Shown piece by piece: positions 1 to 10,511 of a stretch of 64,000 nt of DNA (positions within the stretch are counted from its first letter, which is position 1; each line of letters opens with the position of its first letter). The stretch is taken from NCBI RefSeq assembly GCF_947172395.1, contig NC_069090.1:14776962-14840961 (forward strand). Direction: 5' to 3'. The stretch comes from Bicyclus anynana (lineage: Eukaryota > Arthropoda > Insecta > Lepidoptera > Nymphalidae). A program made the position numbers and the translations under genes. The notes beneath the pieces are model-generated. The model made no database searches. It was not told the DNA's origin and saw only the letters and a list, made by a program, of their open reading frames with translations.

Positions 1-514
1 GAGATAAATATTAAACAATTTTCTCTTGAAATTATTCAAAATTTGTAAAGTTCTTCAAAAAATATTTGGTCAATGCAACACCATTCAAAGCTACGGAATG
101 ATTTTGAATGAACCAATGTCATTTATTTATACCCATTTTGGAAAATAGCCAAGAAAATCATCACCTATGGCAATCTAGACTATATTTTAATTGAACAGAA
201 CTCAATTTAGCAAATCAAACTTTTGTTTACACTTTATAAGTATTATGTGAATAAGTATATAAGAACGTAATTTCCCCGAATCGGATGACGCTCGTAAATT
301 GAAACAATTAGGAATATTCCTGAATTCCAAACAGGTAAATTGTATTATTTTTCGTATATAAATATATGCTAAAAAATAACCTAACATATCAAATACAATA
401 AATAATAAATAAAAAATAAATAAGCCTTTTATTCGGACCTCATTAAGGATATCTTACAATAGTATATACAATACAAAATATTACATACATTTAAATACTA
501 TATCGTTTATACAT

Positions 515-3094
515 TTAAAATTTTTCGTATATTTCGTTTTTATTTACTTTCTGTAGGTCCGTTTGCCAATCGGCAAAGGCCTCCTCCAACCTTCTCCATT
601 CAGTTCTTTCTCTGGCTACTCTAGTCCAGGTTTTCCCAGCAACCTGTCTGATATCATCTTCCCATCTTTTTTGTTGCCTTCCTCTGTTCCTTTTCCCTTC
701 TCTTGGATACCACTGTGTAATTATTTTGCTCCACTTGTCCTTTCCTCTGATCATGTGTCCCGACCACTTCCATTTTAGCCTTTTTACTTTTAAGGTCACA
801 TCCTGTATTTTGGTCTTTTTCCTAATATAACTGTTTCTTATTCTATCTGCTCTTTTTACTCCTAACATGCTCCTCTCCATTGCTCGTTGGCAAATGGTAA
901 GTCTATTGGCTATGTTTTTCGTTATGGCCCATGTTTGACTTCCATAGATTAAGATTGGTAGGACGCAGACATTGAATAATTTGCTCTTTGTTGCTATGTG
1001 TAAGTTTTTGTCTTTCATTACTTCCCGTAAGCCCCAATATCTTTTCCAACCGTTTGCTATTCTTCTTTCGACTTCTTTGTTTACATTATCTGTAGGTGAT
1101 ATCAACTGTCCGAGGTATATATATTCTTCAACATAGTCAATCTGTGACTCGCCTACTATTATGCTGCTTTCAATTCCATTGGTCATTACTTTTGTTTTTT
1201 CGGGATTTAATTTCAGTCCTACTTTTCCGCTTTCACACGCTAGGTCATTTAACATTATATTAAGGTCTCCTGCTGTTTTTGCGAATAACACAATATCATC
1301 AGCAAATCTTAAGTGTGTAAGTGTGCGGCCGTCGATATTAAGACCAAGATTTTCCCATTCAAAATTTCTGAAGATCATTTCTAAGACAGCGGAGAAAAGT
1401 TTTGGAGAGAGCGGATCTCCTTGTCTTACTCCTTTTTGTATCTTAAATGGTTCTCCTTTCTTTTCTAGCTGAATGCAGGCAGAGCTGTTTTTGTAGACAT
1501 TTCGGATCAATCTTATGTATTTTTGTTCTATACCTTGGTCATTCAACGCCTCCCAGATTTTCGTATGTAATAGCGAGTCGAAAGCCTTGCTATAATCGAC
1601 AAATGCTATGTAGTATTTAAGTTGATATTCCCCATACTTCTCAATGATTTGTCTAACAGCATGGATGTGATCAAGAACCGAGTATTCTTTTCTGAAGCCT
1701 GCCTGTTCTACTGGCTGTTGTTCATCAAGTTTTCTTTCAATTCGTTTGAGTATAATTTTAGCAAATATTTTATATACGTTGGACATCAGACTTATAGGCC
1801 GGTAGTTTCCGATATCGTACTGATCACCTTTTTTGTACAAAAGGATTATATTAGATTCAGTCCATTGCTGTGGAATCGATTCTGAATTTGTGATATCATT
1901 GAAGATTTCTTTGAGAATAGGTGTTATTACCTGTTTTGTTTGTTTTAATAATTCGTTGCTTATTCCGTCTGGTCCCGGAGCTTTATCGTCTTTTTGAGTT
2001 TCTAGAGCGAATTCTACTTCTTCCTGCATGATATTGGGTACGGTTGACATTTCTAACATTTCTATTTCTTCTTCCACTCTAGTACATTCGTATAGTTTCT
2101 TGTAATAAGATGTAGCGATTCCTAAAATTCCTTGTCGTCGGTTTTCTTTCAATCTATTATCATCTTTCATCTGTACGATCCAGTCCTTTTTGTTATTTAG
2201 CTCCTTATTAGCCTTTTTTATTCCTCCTGTCTGCAAAATGTGTCTCTCCATTGTTTCCATTCTTCTCTGAGTTCTGTCTTTTCTTATACTTTCTTTTATT
2301 TCTTTGCTGAGTTTTGCTATTTTCTTTCGTCTGTCGTTAGTACTTTTTCCATTGATTAGGTCAGCTCGTTCATTAAGAAGATTGGTAGTTTTAGCAGACT
2401 TCCACTTGTCAGATAGGTCTTTGTTATTAGTCCTTTGTTGAATAGATGATTTGATTGTTCTTTCTAACCAGTTGTATTTTTCTTGCACTTGCATGTTTAT
2501 TGTTTCTCTATTGTAGTCAATCAGCTTTGGCATTATGAAATTGGCTATTTGAGCTGTTTGGTATTTGGTCGGTTTTGTAAATGTCATTTTATTTCTCGGT
2601 CTTGGGTTTTTTGGCGGGTTTGTCAATAGTTCTGCTCGAATCATTCGATGGTTGGTATTGAAGTTGAAATTGCTTAAAACTTTCATGTTTGCGAAGTATC
2701 TGCTTTTATTAGTCATTATAAAATCTATTTCATTTTTTGTTTTCCCGTCTGGTGATATCCAGGTCCACATTTTACTTTTTTTCTTCTTAAACATTGAATT
2801 CAAGACTCGCAAACCATTTTCCTGCGCAAAGTTTACAAGCTTCTCTCCGTTTCTGCTTCTGGTCTTTTTTCCATATCCAAATGGTCCCAATACTGTGTTT
2901 TCTTCTGGTTGCCGTTCTCCAATTTGGCCATTGAAGTCTCCTAATACAATAATACTATTATAAGCATGGTCTTGGATTGTTTTATATAAATCTTGATAGA
3001 ATGAGTCTACTGTTTCTACATCAGATTGTTCCGTAGGTGAGTATACTTGTATGATGGACCATGGGTCTTTGTACCCCGGTAGCTTAAGATTCAT
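515..3094 (-). pseudogene. LINE ORF2 main part: endonuclease C-terminal half and reverse transcriptase
   Basis: The frame is 859 codons. The endonuclease half contains VLGDFNGQIGE (about residues 50-60) and a TNHRMIRAEL motif near 150, matching the GDFN and SDH-like catalytic motifs of APE endonucleases. The reverse transcriptase has YRPISLMSNVYKIFAKII, FVDYSKAFDSL (motif A), GVRQGDPLSP (motif B) and the FADD catalytic box at residues 597-600 (plus positions 1295-1306). The C-terminus (WAITKN...QRAMERSMLGVKR...WKWSGHMIRG...RQQKRWEDDI) is the same domain seen in the other LINE tails in this window. The body is intact; only the join to the upstream fragment is broken, so the copy is probably not functional. 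Confidence 0.85.
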
Positions 3095-3098
3095 TAAC

Positions 3099-3144
3099 GC
3101 TTCATAGGAGTATCAGAGCGCATGCTCTGATACTCCTATGAAGC
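3099..3144. repeat. Perfect palindrome, 21-bp arms, 4-base loop, inside LINE ORF2
   Basis: Arms 3099-3119 and 3124-3144 are exact reverse complements around GCAT. Read on the minus strand, the right arm is native endonuclease sequence (ESFIGVSE) and the left arm is an inverted copy of it, inserted before the codons that continue into VMNLKL. This is a foldback (template-switch) duplication that introduced a stop and split the ORF. Confidence 0.9.
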
Positions 3145-3490
3145 TCTCCACGTAGTTTGCAAGGTGTTTTTTAATAATAAATCCAACTCCATGATGACCT
3201 GGGGTCGTTCCTATATGATATAGAAGGAATTCTGAATGGGAAATAATTCTTTCTCCCATTCGCCTTATTTCACTTAAGCCAACAATGTCCCATTTAATGC
3301 GTTTTAAAGCATACGTCAGTTCCGTGAGATTTTCTTCATTTTTAAGGGTAAGTACATTGAGTGCAGTGATGTATATTTTGTGTTTATGGTCTTTTTTGTT
3401 ATAAGTGGTGGAATTGTTATGTCTTTGTGTTGGAGGGTTGTGGTCTTCTTCCCCCACGAGGACCAGTCGGCTTGGGGGAGGTTTGTGCAT
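3113..3490 (-). pseudogene. LINE ORF2, N-terminal endonuclease fragment, cut off by foldback
   Basis: This 125-aa frame carries the start of an apurinic/apyrimidinic-type endonuclease: a beta-strand segment containing ITALNVLTLKN, the catalytic-type SEIRR motif (about residue 77) and GHHGVGFIIKK (about 99-109). It ends with SFIGVSE followed by a stop created by the inverted copy at 3099-3119. The continuation of the same domain is in the next frame (515-3094), beginning MNLKLPGY. The two were one ORF before the palindrome formed. Confidence 0.8.
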
Positions 3491-3556
3491 TATTTTTTCA
3501 ATATTGCCAGTTTTTCCGTAGTTGGTTGGGTTTTGGCGTTTGCCGATTGGTAATTG

Positions 3557-4216
3557 TTATTGTTTTTTGGTAGTTACATTAGAAAAAGAGTTCGATCTCG
3601 ACCTCATCACATCGAAAGCATTCGTCCTGTTCGACTTGATTGAAGAAACTGTTTGATATTTTTTTGTTTGGGTATTGTAAGAGGAGGGTGAGGCAGATGA
3701 TTCCCTTTTTCTTTTGTCCTGGCTATTTTTATTCTCTTTGACTATTAGTTTGTCATATTTCAAATAGGCTATTTTTCCATTCTTCCTCTCTTCAAATAGC
3801 TCTGCTTTTAGTTTTCTCCTCTTTTCTAATACTTCCTTTGAGTAATCTTCACTGATATTAATAGTCTTTAGATTTTTCCTATTTTTCAGAATTTCGTTCT
3901 TTTTCCAGTTGTTCACAAACGAACATAAAACCGGTCGAGACTTGTTACTTTCCTCATTTTTAGTTCCTATCCGATGAATTTTGTTTATTTCGTAATGTTC
4001 TAGGTTAATATTTAAATCTTGCTTCAGATTTTTCTTTAGTTCTTGAATAAGTTCATAGGCTGAAATTTCTTTTTCTTCTAGGCCAAAAACTATAACATTA
4101 TTTTTCTTTTCCCCTCTTTTTAGAAACTCGATTTCGTTCTCTAGTTTCCCTATCTTAAGTTTTAGTTCTTTGTTTTCCTCTACTAAAGGGATTAATTTTT
4201 CTTCCATTTTATCCAT
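3557..4216 (-). CDS. LINE ORF1-like protein (coiled coil, RNA-binding type)
   Basis: This 219-aa frame starts 27 bases inside the 5' end of the LINE. Residues 1-35 are a Glu/Lys/Leu-rich heptad-like coiled coil. A segment starting NNVIVFGLEEKE and ending KIHRIGTK (about 38-85) resembles the RRM-like core of ORF1 proteins in LINEs that have a first ORF. The C-terminus is basic and rich in Ser, Thr and Asn. By analogy it would trimerise and chaperone the element RNA; this role is inferred from position and composition. The stop is 66 bases before the first Met of ORF2. No lesion is visible. Confidence 0.7.
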   Translation of the reverse strand: MDKMEEKLIPLVEENKELKLKIGKLENEIEFLKRGEKKNNVIVFGLEEKEISAYELIQELKKNLKQDLNINLEHYEINKIHRIGTKNEESNKSRPVLCSFVNNWKKNEILKNRKNLKTINISEDYSKEVLEKRRKLKAELFEERKNGKIAYLKYDKLIVKENKNSQDKRKRESSASPSSYNTQTKKYQTVSSIKSNRTNAFDVMRSRSNSFSNVTTKKQ

Positions 4217-4259
4217 AATACTGTTTGTAATAGATTCTTTCAGAACATATCAAATACAC

Positions 4260-5072
4260 AAACCTACAAAATGTTTCAACAATTTTCCAAACGTTGTATA
4301 CTCGTAAACGCTTTTTTGTCTCTACGTATCTGTGTGTGTGTTTGTTCAACAAAAACTAAGGATATAACAGAATTTTTCATATGGATTGCTTTTTTTTTAA
4401 TTTGACCACGTTTGCCCAGAGAAAAAAGCAATTAAATTATTATTTTCGATAAAGTCATCAACAATGGTTTTGTTTTGTCTAACTTATGGTAAAATTTGTG
4501 AGTTTTGAGGTATTCTCCGAATTTACTGAACTGATTTTGAAAATTCTTTTAACAATAGAAAACCACGTTATTTGTGAGTGCCATAGGCTATATTTTATAA
4601 ATAAGATAATGGTGATAATAATAAGTCGACAACTTAAAATTAAATTTGCGATTTGCGCCTTGGTCCAAGAAGAGCCCGCAACAAAATCAACCAGGTTTTT
4701 TTTAGTTTATCACCATTTAACACTAGGTATAAAAGTAGCCAGTCATGTAATACATTTCATTTCCAAGCTAATTTGTCATAGTCATTAACATTTTATCATC
4801 ATTATTAAACAGACGACTCCTTGGTTTTTAATTATTAATTTTAAGGACGAGTAGTTATTATTAGTAGGTGTTTTCCTCATAATCTTTATCTAGAGGTCAC
4901 TTCAAAAATAATACTCTTGTTTAATAAAATAAAAAAAATAGTTTATTTCAGTAAACAACTTGTTTAAACAGTTAAATACATCAGTACATTGTACATATTG
5001 CACCAGTTGATGTGCGAAGTCGCAACTTATCTTTTAAGTACTTGAATAGGCAAAAAAAGCAATAAATAAAAG
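4260..5072. other. AT-rich intergenic DNA, no gene
   Basis: A short GT run is near 4328-4345. Around 4485-4600 there is a decayed copy of the dispersed repeat also seen near 23710-23850 (shared phrases like TTTTGAAAATTCTTTTA and CCACGTTATTTGTG). The 100-codon open frame at 4486-4788 lies in this repeat and has no recognisable domain. Confidence 0.5.
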
Positions 5073-5383
5073 GAGCCGTGATAGCCCAATGGATATGACC
5101 TCAGCCTCCGATTCCGGGGGTGTGGGTTCGAATCCGGTCCGGGTCATGCACCTCCAACTTTTCAGTTGTGTGCATTTTAAGAAATTAAATATCACGTGTC
5201 TCAATCGGTGAAGGAAAACATCGTGAGGAAACCTGCATACCAGAGAATTATCTTAATTCTCTGCGTGTGTGAAGTCTGCCAATCCGCATTGGGCCAGCGT
5301 GGTGGACTATTGGCCTAACCCCTCTCATTCTGAGAGGAGACTCGAGCTCAGCAGTGAGCCGAATATGGGTTGATGACGACGAC
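5073..5383 (+). mobile_element. tRNA-headed SINE, family A
   Basis: The head contains an A-box-like TAGCCCAATGGATATGACC and a B-box GGTTCGAATCC, followed by a body ending in GAGCCGAATATGGGTTGATG. Closely similar copies occur at 12648, 14225, 18641, 19379, 44755, 47449 and 53366. The tRNA-derived head is the internal Pol III promoter of the SINE. The body is too long and unstructured for this to be a tRNA gene. Confidence 0.85.
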
Positions 5384-5664
5384 TTGAGTAGGAATATTCA
5401 GTAGGAGGAAAAAAAGTAACATTACCTATTTAGGTACTTAACCTAATTCAAAAGGGTATTTTTTTGTTTCATTTATGTGGAAACATGACTGCATTGTTTG
5501 TAAGTAGTACCAATTGTAAAGTCATCAGTATAACCCTGATTCAGGCCTTCCCTCAATTTGGGAGACGAGTTCTCAGGCTTAGACCCACTACGCCGGTTAG
5601 CGGGGTTAGGGTGATAATGTATGTTACTTCTTTTTTAGAATTTAAACTATCGTGAGTGTTATTC

Positions 5665-5845
5665 ATATTAATTGATTATGAAACACGGCTAAAACTCACG
5701 TGATATTACGTCGGAGTATGCCCGACTAGTTTCGAAACCATACGGGGCCCTTAGTCATGAGCTGGTTCTTGCATCGCGGCACGATCCAAACTACTCCGAC
5801 GTAATATCACGTGAGTTTTAGCCGTGTTTCATAATCAATTAATAT
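5665..5845. mobile_element. MITE with 54-bp near-perfect terminal inverted repeats
   Basis: The left arm 5665-5718 and right arm 5792-5845 are reverse complements, starting ATATTAATTGATTATG. The 73-base centre is unpaired and carries GGGGCCC. A shortened relative is at 51680-51755. There is no coding capacity; it would be mobilised in trans. Confidence 0.8.
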
Positions 5846-6444
5846 TTTACTTCTATTAACCAAACACTTGCCAAAGCCCCATAGCAGCCATTGCGAAATT
5901 TGGGTTATGAAGAAGTTATGCTACATACAACGACGATTTTTTTAAATAAACGAGTTACGATCTAGTTAAATATACATAATGCAACAAAAAAAAATCTATT
6001 GTTAGTAAACCTAAATGAAGTAGGTTATAATAATAAATTATCTATTGGGTAGGTACTCCAAGATACATTTTAGGAGGTTTTTCAAGAAAGGTTAAGTTGT
6101 TCAAGAAAAGATTTTCAAAGTCAAGATTAAACATTAATTTATTTTAAAACATGAAAATTATACAGGCATCATAATATAATTTAATTTATTTCTAACATTA
6201 CTCGTAATTAACAATAAATTGTCACCTTGTATTTAGGTACATATTTCTTTTTCTTTTATTGGTTTTAGATACATATTTTATTTAACATTTAGTTATTTTT
6301 TCTAACAATTCGAATTTATTTTAACTTATTTATTTATTTATACTTAATTGCACATAACAATTACAAAGAAAATAATAGAAAACGTAGTATATACCTACAT
6401 GAATGTACTGTAATTGTAATTATTGGACGTTGTAACCATGTATT
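5846..6444. other. AT-rich spacer, nothing recognised
   Basis: The stretch holds T- and A-runs and short ORFs only. No splice-framed exon or repeat boundary was seen. Confidence 0.4.
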
Positions 6445-6749
6445 GACGGCCTCCGTGGCGCAGTGGTATGCGCGGTGGATTTACAAGACGGAGGTCCTGG
6501 GTTCGATCCCCGGCTGGGCAGATTGAGATTATCTTAATTTGTCCAGGTCTGGCTGGTTACCACCCTACCGGCAAAGACGTACCGTCAAGCGATTTAGCGT
6601 TCCGGTACGATGCCGTGTAGAAACCGAAAGATGTGTGGATTTTCATCCTCCTCCTAACAAGTTAGCCCGCTTCCATCTTAGACTGCATCATCACTTACCA
6701 TCAGGTGAGATTGTAATCAAGGGCTAACTTGTAAAGAATAAAAAAAAAA
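6445..6749 (+). mobile_element. tRNA-headed SINE, family B, full length
   Basis: The head GGCCTCCGTGGCGCAGTGG (A-box region) and GGTTCGATCCC (B-box) lead into a body with TACCACCCTACCGGCAAAGA and a 3' end GGGCTAACTTGTAAAGAATA followed by an A-run. Seven or more other copies occur in the window, including two in aldolase introns. Confidence 0.85.
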
Positions 6750-6805
6750 TGTATATAATCGATCTATTTCAGGAAAAGCGTTTGGTTTTATATGTAGTAG
6801 TAAGA

Positions 6806-6851
6806 TAACATACGAAGAGCCTTTATACACATAAAGGCTCTTCGTATGTTA
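6806..6851. repeat. Perfect palindrome, 21-bp arms, 4-base loop
   Basis: Arms 6806-6826 and 6831-6851 are exact reverse complements around ACAC. The geometry (21-bp arm, 4-base loop) equals that of the foldback at 3099-3144, but the sequence is unrelated. Confidence 0.9.
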
Positions 6852-7282
6852 ATATATATATATGTATAAACTGTAGGTTCACTTATAACATAAAGCACTT
6901 AAGCTACGCTTATGTGGGTTTCCTAATAGAATACGCCGCCAATTTCACACACCAACAACGTCTATCAACTGTTTACAGTCAAACGCTATTCTGGTGGTAT
7001 GCTTCACCACAAAACACACATACCGAAGCACAAACAGACATCCAAAAGTAGACTAACTAATTAACTATACCTAGATACTTGAAATATTTTCTTTGTACCT
7101 GTAACTGACACGAGATTAAGGACGCTAAGAATTATTATATTGTACTTATTGTAAAAATATTTTAATCCTACTAATATTATAAACGCGAAAGTTTGTATGG
7201 ATGTTTGGATGTATGTTTGGATGCTTGTTACTCTTTAAAGCCGCTACTACTGAAGCGATTTGGCTGAAATTTGGAATGGAAA

Positions 7283-7505
7283 TCGTGGGTTCGATTCCCA
7301 CAACTGGAAAATATTAGTGTGATGAGCATGGGTGTTTTCCAGTGTCTGTGTGTATTTATACATTATATAAGTATTTATATGTAGTATATAATTGTATATT
7401 ATAATTATAATTATAATATCAACTATCTTAGCACCCATAACACAAGCTACTTTGTATGCTTACTTTGGGGCTAGATAGTGATGTGTATTGTTTAAGTATA
7501 TTTAT
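7283..7505 (+). mobile_element. SINE-like repeat, family C
   Basis: It begins with a B-box-like GGGTTCGATTCCCACAACTG. The body has GTGTGATGAGCATGGGTGTT and AGCACCCATAACACAAGC, and it ends in TTTATTTATTTATT. It is fused upstream (7160-7282) to a dispersed repeat ending in ACTGAAGCGATTTGGCTGAA, also present near 56030. Confidence 0.6.
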
Positions 7506-7710
7506 TTATTTATTATAATTTATTTTGCGAATACCTACTGTCTAATCTATTAACGATATAAGATAATATACGAGTATTTAAATAGTATCTACTTATGATT
7601 ACTCAGAAAAAAGTCCGCGATGGCATATGCCATATAACTAAAAAGTCAAAAATTAAAGTTAAAAAAACTTGAGAGGTGTTCTTTTTTCTAACTTTTACAA
7701 TCGGATGAAA

Positions 7711-7830
7711 CGATGTTCGCTATCGCAATCGCCATCGCAATCGCTATCACTATCGCAATCGCCATCACTATCGCGATCGATATAGCAATCGATATCGCTT
7801 TCAGAATCGCTATAACTATCATCGATACCC
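7711..7830. repeat. Degenerate hexanucleotide (ATCGCN) tandem repeat
   Basis: About 18 units of ATCGCA, ATCGCC, ATCACT and ATCGAT run in register. The plus frame translates as an Ile/Ala/Thr alternation, which is a consequence of the hexamer and not evidence of a protein. Confidence 0.8.
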
Positions 7831-8730
7831 TGGAGCTCAGATCATGGCTTAAAACTATAGCAAAAACATTACCCTCCTTCTTACGCAGTCTGATAAAAAA
7901 TGTCGGTTGAAATATTGGTCTTAATTTTTTCCATCTAGCCTCCTTTTGCTACGCGCGATAAGGAACTTCGTTCCAAAAACCTTTTTAAAACTAAGCTTTT
8001 ATTTGAATGTGCTTAAATGAAAATAAAATTCTTTGAAACTTCATGACTACCTGCTTATAAAGGCATTACATATTTTATATTATGATGATAAAAGGTTGTC
8101 GTGTTTTAAAAAAATCATCAAAATCCATTCGTTGTATCTGGGTTCCGAGGTAAAAACGTACACTGACTCCTACATACCTAACGGTTATTTTCCAAGTTAT
8201 TTGGTGACGAGCAAATTCATAATTCTTTAAATTTGCTCTTGAAATTAATGAAGGCATTTAAATTTAAACTTGAAGCAGGTACGTTTATTTATCACTATTT
8301 TACTAGTTTTCTAAAACTAAGTAAATACCCATTAAAGTGCAAATTGCCAAGCATTTAAATAAGCATTTACGTTATAATAAGGTTTTTCTATAGGCTTATA
8401 ACTGTAGCTCTATAAATTAAGGACTTTCTATACAAACTTTCAACCCTTATTTCATCCCTTACTTATTTTATTTTCGCTATAAAATATATCCTATAACCTT
8501 TATCGTATTATGGTCTTAAACCGTGCCAAGTTTCATTTGAATTCATTAAGTAATTTCAGCGTGATGCCCGGCCAACAAAATTACGGATAGACAGGCAGAC
8601 AGACAATAAATCGAAAGAAAATATTTTTAGTATCGATTGTATAATGCCCTCCAATAAAAAAAATTAAAATATCTTCAATGTACAGAATTTGACCTGTTAC
8701 AGTTTTATTATAAGTATTTTTAATTTAATA

Positions 8731-8927
8731 TCTATACTAATATTACAAAGCTGAAGAGTTTGTTTGTTTGATTAAACGCGCTAATCTCAAGAACTACTGG
8801 TCCGATTTGAAAAATTCTTTCAGTGTTAGATAGCCCATTTATCGAGGAAGGCTATAGGCTATATATTGTCTCCGTATTCCTACGGGAACAGGAACCACGC
8901 GGGTGAAACCGCGCGGCGTCAGCTAGT
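8731..8927 (+). mobile_element. Dispersed lepidopteran repeat, family X
   Basis: It starts TCTATACTAATATTACAAAG and ends GAAACCGCGCGGCGTCAGC. The same unit is at 18317-18517 (reverse) and 44303-44494, with fragments at 25429-25650, 29705-29895 and 35393-35470. There is no ORF and no TIR. It resembles the very abundant Helitron-like or SINE-like short repeats of Lepidoptera; the class is not settled here. Confidence 0.65.
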
Positions 8928-9439
8928 AGATAGATATTTAGCATCTTTGCTAAATAATTCCTGATTCATCATTTTGTCACAGGACCAGAGATTCGAGTGA
9001 TCGGCACCATTACGTACGCAGTTTAGACCGAGTGTATCGTAAGTTTCGCAGATACCTACTAATGTAAGAGTCCAATGTCAAAAGTATAGCTAGGATTGAC
9101 ACCTCGAAGTCCTAAGCTAAATCTTGAAGTCCTCATATCTCCTCTCAGGGTTCTGACTAGGAAGCTCATATTTTTTATAGGCAAGTATTATAACTCCCTA
9201 ACTCCTGGTTGATAGCTTGATAGGTACCGAACACCTTGTATATCTTGAACATATAGGTACTAAACGGTTTACTTTAGACTCTTGTTACAGGCCAAATTAA
9301 ATAACTAAGTCCCGACTGTTAATTGTAGCGTAATTTGTCTATATTTCTGTGAAAACTTTACTGGCTTAATGTCAATATCTAGATTAAATAAAATGTACAG
9401 CTGTACATTTTGTTTGTAAATAAATAAATGAGAATATGA

Positions 9440-9567
9440 CCAATATTCCCATTACCCTTCAACTATTGGGAATAGTCTGTGTTAGGAGTGAGTACGACAA
9501 TAGTCTACGGAGTCGAACCACGACTTCTTGGTGATAAGTCCGCTTTTACCGTTGAGCTACTGAGGCT
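9440..9567 (-). mobile_element. tRNA-headed SINE fragment, family E
   Basis: Read on the minus strand it begins GAGCCTCAGTAGCTCAACGG (A-box region) and carries a B-box GGTTCGACTCC, continuing into GACTATTGTCGTACTCACTC. The head is tRNA-like, but the 3' body shows it is a SINE. Confidence 0.6.
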
Positions 9568-10125
9568 CTTTCATTGTCCGTTTAACTGACAACTTTCTTC
9601 AACCAATCAATCAATCTTGATAGGTACCTACTTCTAAGAGTGAATGAATCCGATGACTAACATGCAAGGACGTTCAACAACTGACTCATAGCTTGTCATC
9701 CGACATTAGGCATGATTACAGCCAATGCCAGTGTACTAAAAAAACCTTAATGGAATTTAAAGGTTTCATTGATGTTTTTTCAACATCGTAAATGTTTGGA
9801 GAATTCCTGAGAGTCGAGAAGTTTTCAATAAAGTAAATGCTACTTCACTGAGAACCACTCCTAGGGTCTTAGAAGTATCTATAAGTTCTTATACCAACTG
9901 TCGAGTGTCATCACAATTTCATGTTTTAAACACATAAATGAGTTATTATTGCACTTTGCAGGTACAAGTGTACAAGTTACATACTGGTAACTGCAACCAC
10001 AAAGTAAATAATAGATGCATCTTGAATTTCCTATTAGTACCTACATACTTCAAAGATGACGTTACAATTATGTATTTTATTCTTTGCGTTGAGACTTCGC
10101 CTTTCGTTGACGTCTGATAAGGTTA
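9568..10125. other. Intergenic, nothing recognised
   Basis: No open frame of note, no inverted repeat and no copy of the repeat families defined elsewhere in the window was seen. Confidence 0.4.
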
Positions 10126-10511
10126 GGACTCCCGCACACGGGCCACCGGCCACAACCACAAAACGCCGCTACTGGCATATTTCCTGTAGTTTTCATACAT
10201 TTTATATGGACTCGCCGCTCACAGTTGACGCCGGAGGCCGCCACACTCTACAATCGTCGCTGCTCGCTTCTTGTGGCCCGCACCGGCCACTACACACCGA
10301 CAATAAACGCCACCACACACCACTCGCGGGATTCCGCACCCTTCTCTCCCTTATCTCACCTAAACCTGTTAGAATCGGAAAGTAGCAGACACCGACCGCA
10401 AGTGTCGACCACCGGCCATAAATGTTGCGCGCTTCAGCTTCTTTTGTGGCCCCTTCTTTATTCTTGTGGCGGCGTTTGTGGCTGTCACGTGTGGCTCGTG
10501 TGCGGCGACAC
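10126..10511. mobile_element. GC-rich MITE, TTA target duplication (Harbinger-like)
   Basis: The termini contain CCCGCACACGGGCCAC on the left and GTGGCTCGTGTGCGGC on the right, an imperfect inverted repeat, and TTA flanks both sides (10123-10125, 10512-10514). The block is much more GC-rich than its surroundings. Frames of 72-109 codons across it are incidental. PIF/Harbinger elements duplicate TWA, so that superfamily is inferred. Confidence 0.6.

Larger units (their letters stand above)
398..4243 (-). mobile_element. Full-length non-LTR retrotransposon (RTE/Proto2-like LINE) with target-site duplication
   Basis: The element lies on the minus strand with its 5' end near 4243 and an A/T-rich (TTTA-type) 3' tail near 398-425. 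It is flanked by the 15-bp direct repeat AACATATCAAATACA at 383-397 and 4244-4258, a clear target-site duplication from target-primed reverse transcription. Inside are a coiled-coil ORF1 and an ORF2 with apurinic-like endonuclease and reverse transcriptase; ORF2 is interrupted by a foldback palindrome at 3099-3144. Two ORFs and a simple 3' tail fit RTE-related clades; a neighbouring clade such as Proto2 is possible. The intact duplication and long open frames point to a young insertion. Confidence 0.9.

Noticed and set aside
563..2963. Plus-strand open frames within 515-3094
   Set aside because: They are antisense to the LINE reverse transcriptase and have no domain of their own.
6806..6851. 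Palindromes as transcription terminators
   Set aside because: Rho-independent-style terminators do not apply to Pol II genes here, and no gene ends nearby.
7713..7910. Ile/Ala-rich membrane-like peptide
   Set aside because: It comes from the ATCGCN hexamer array; there is no start context or homologue.
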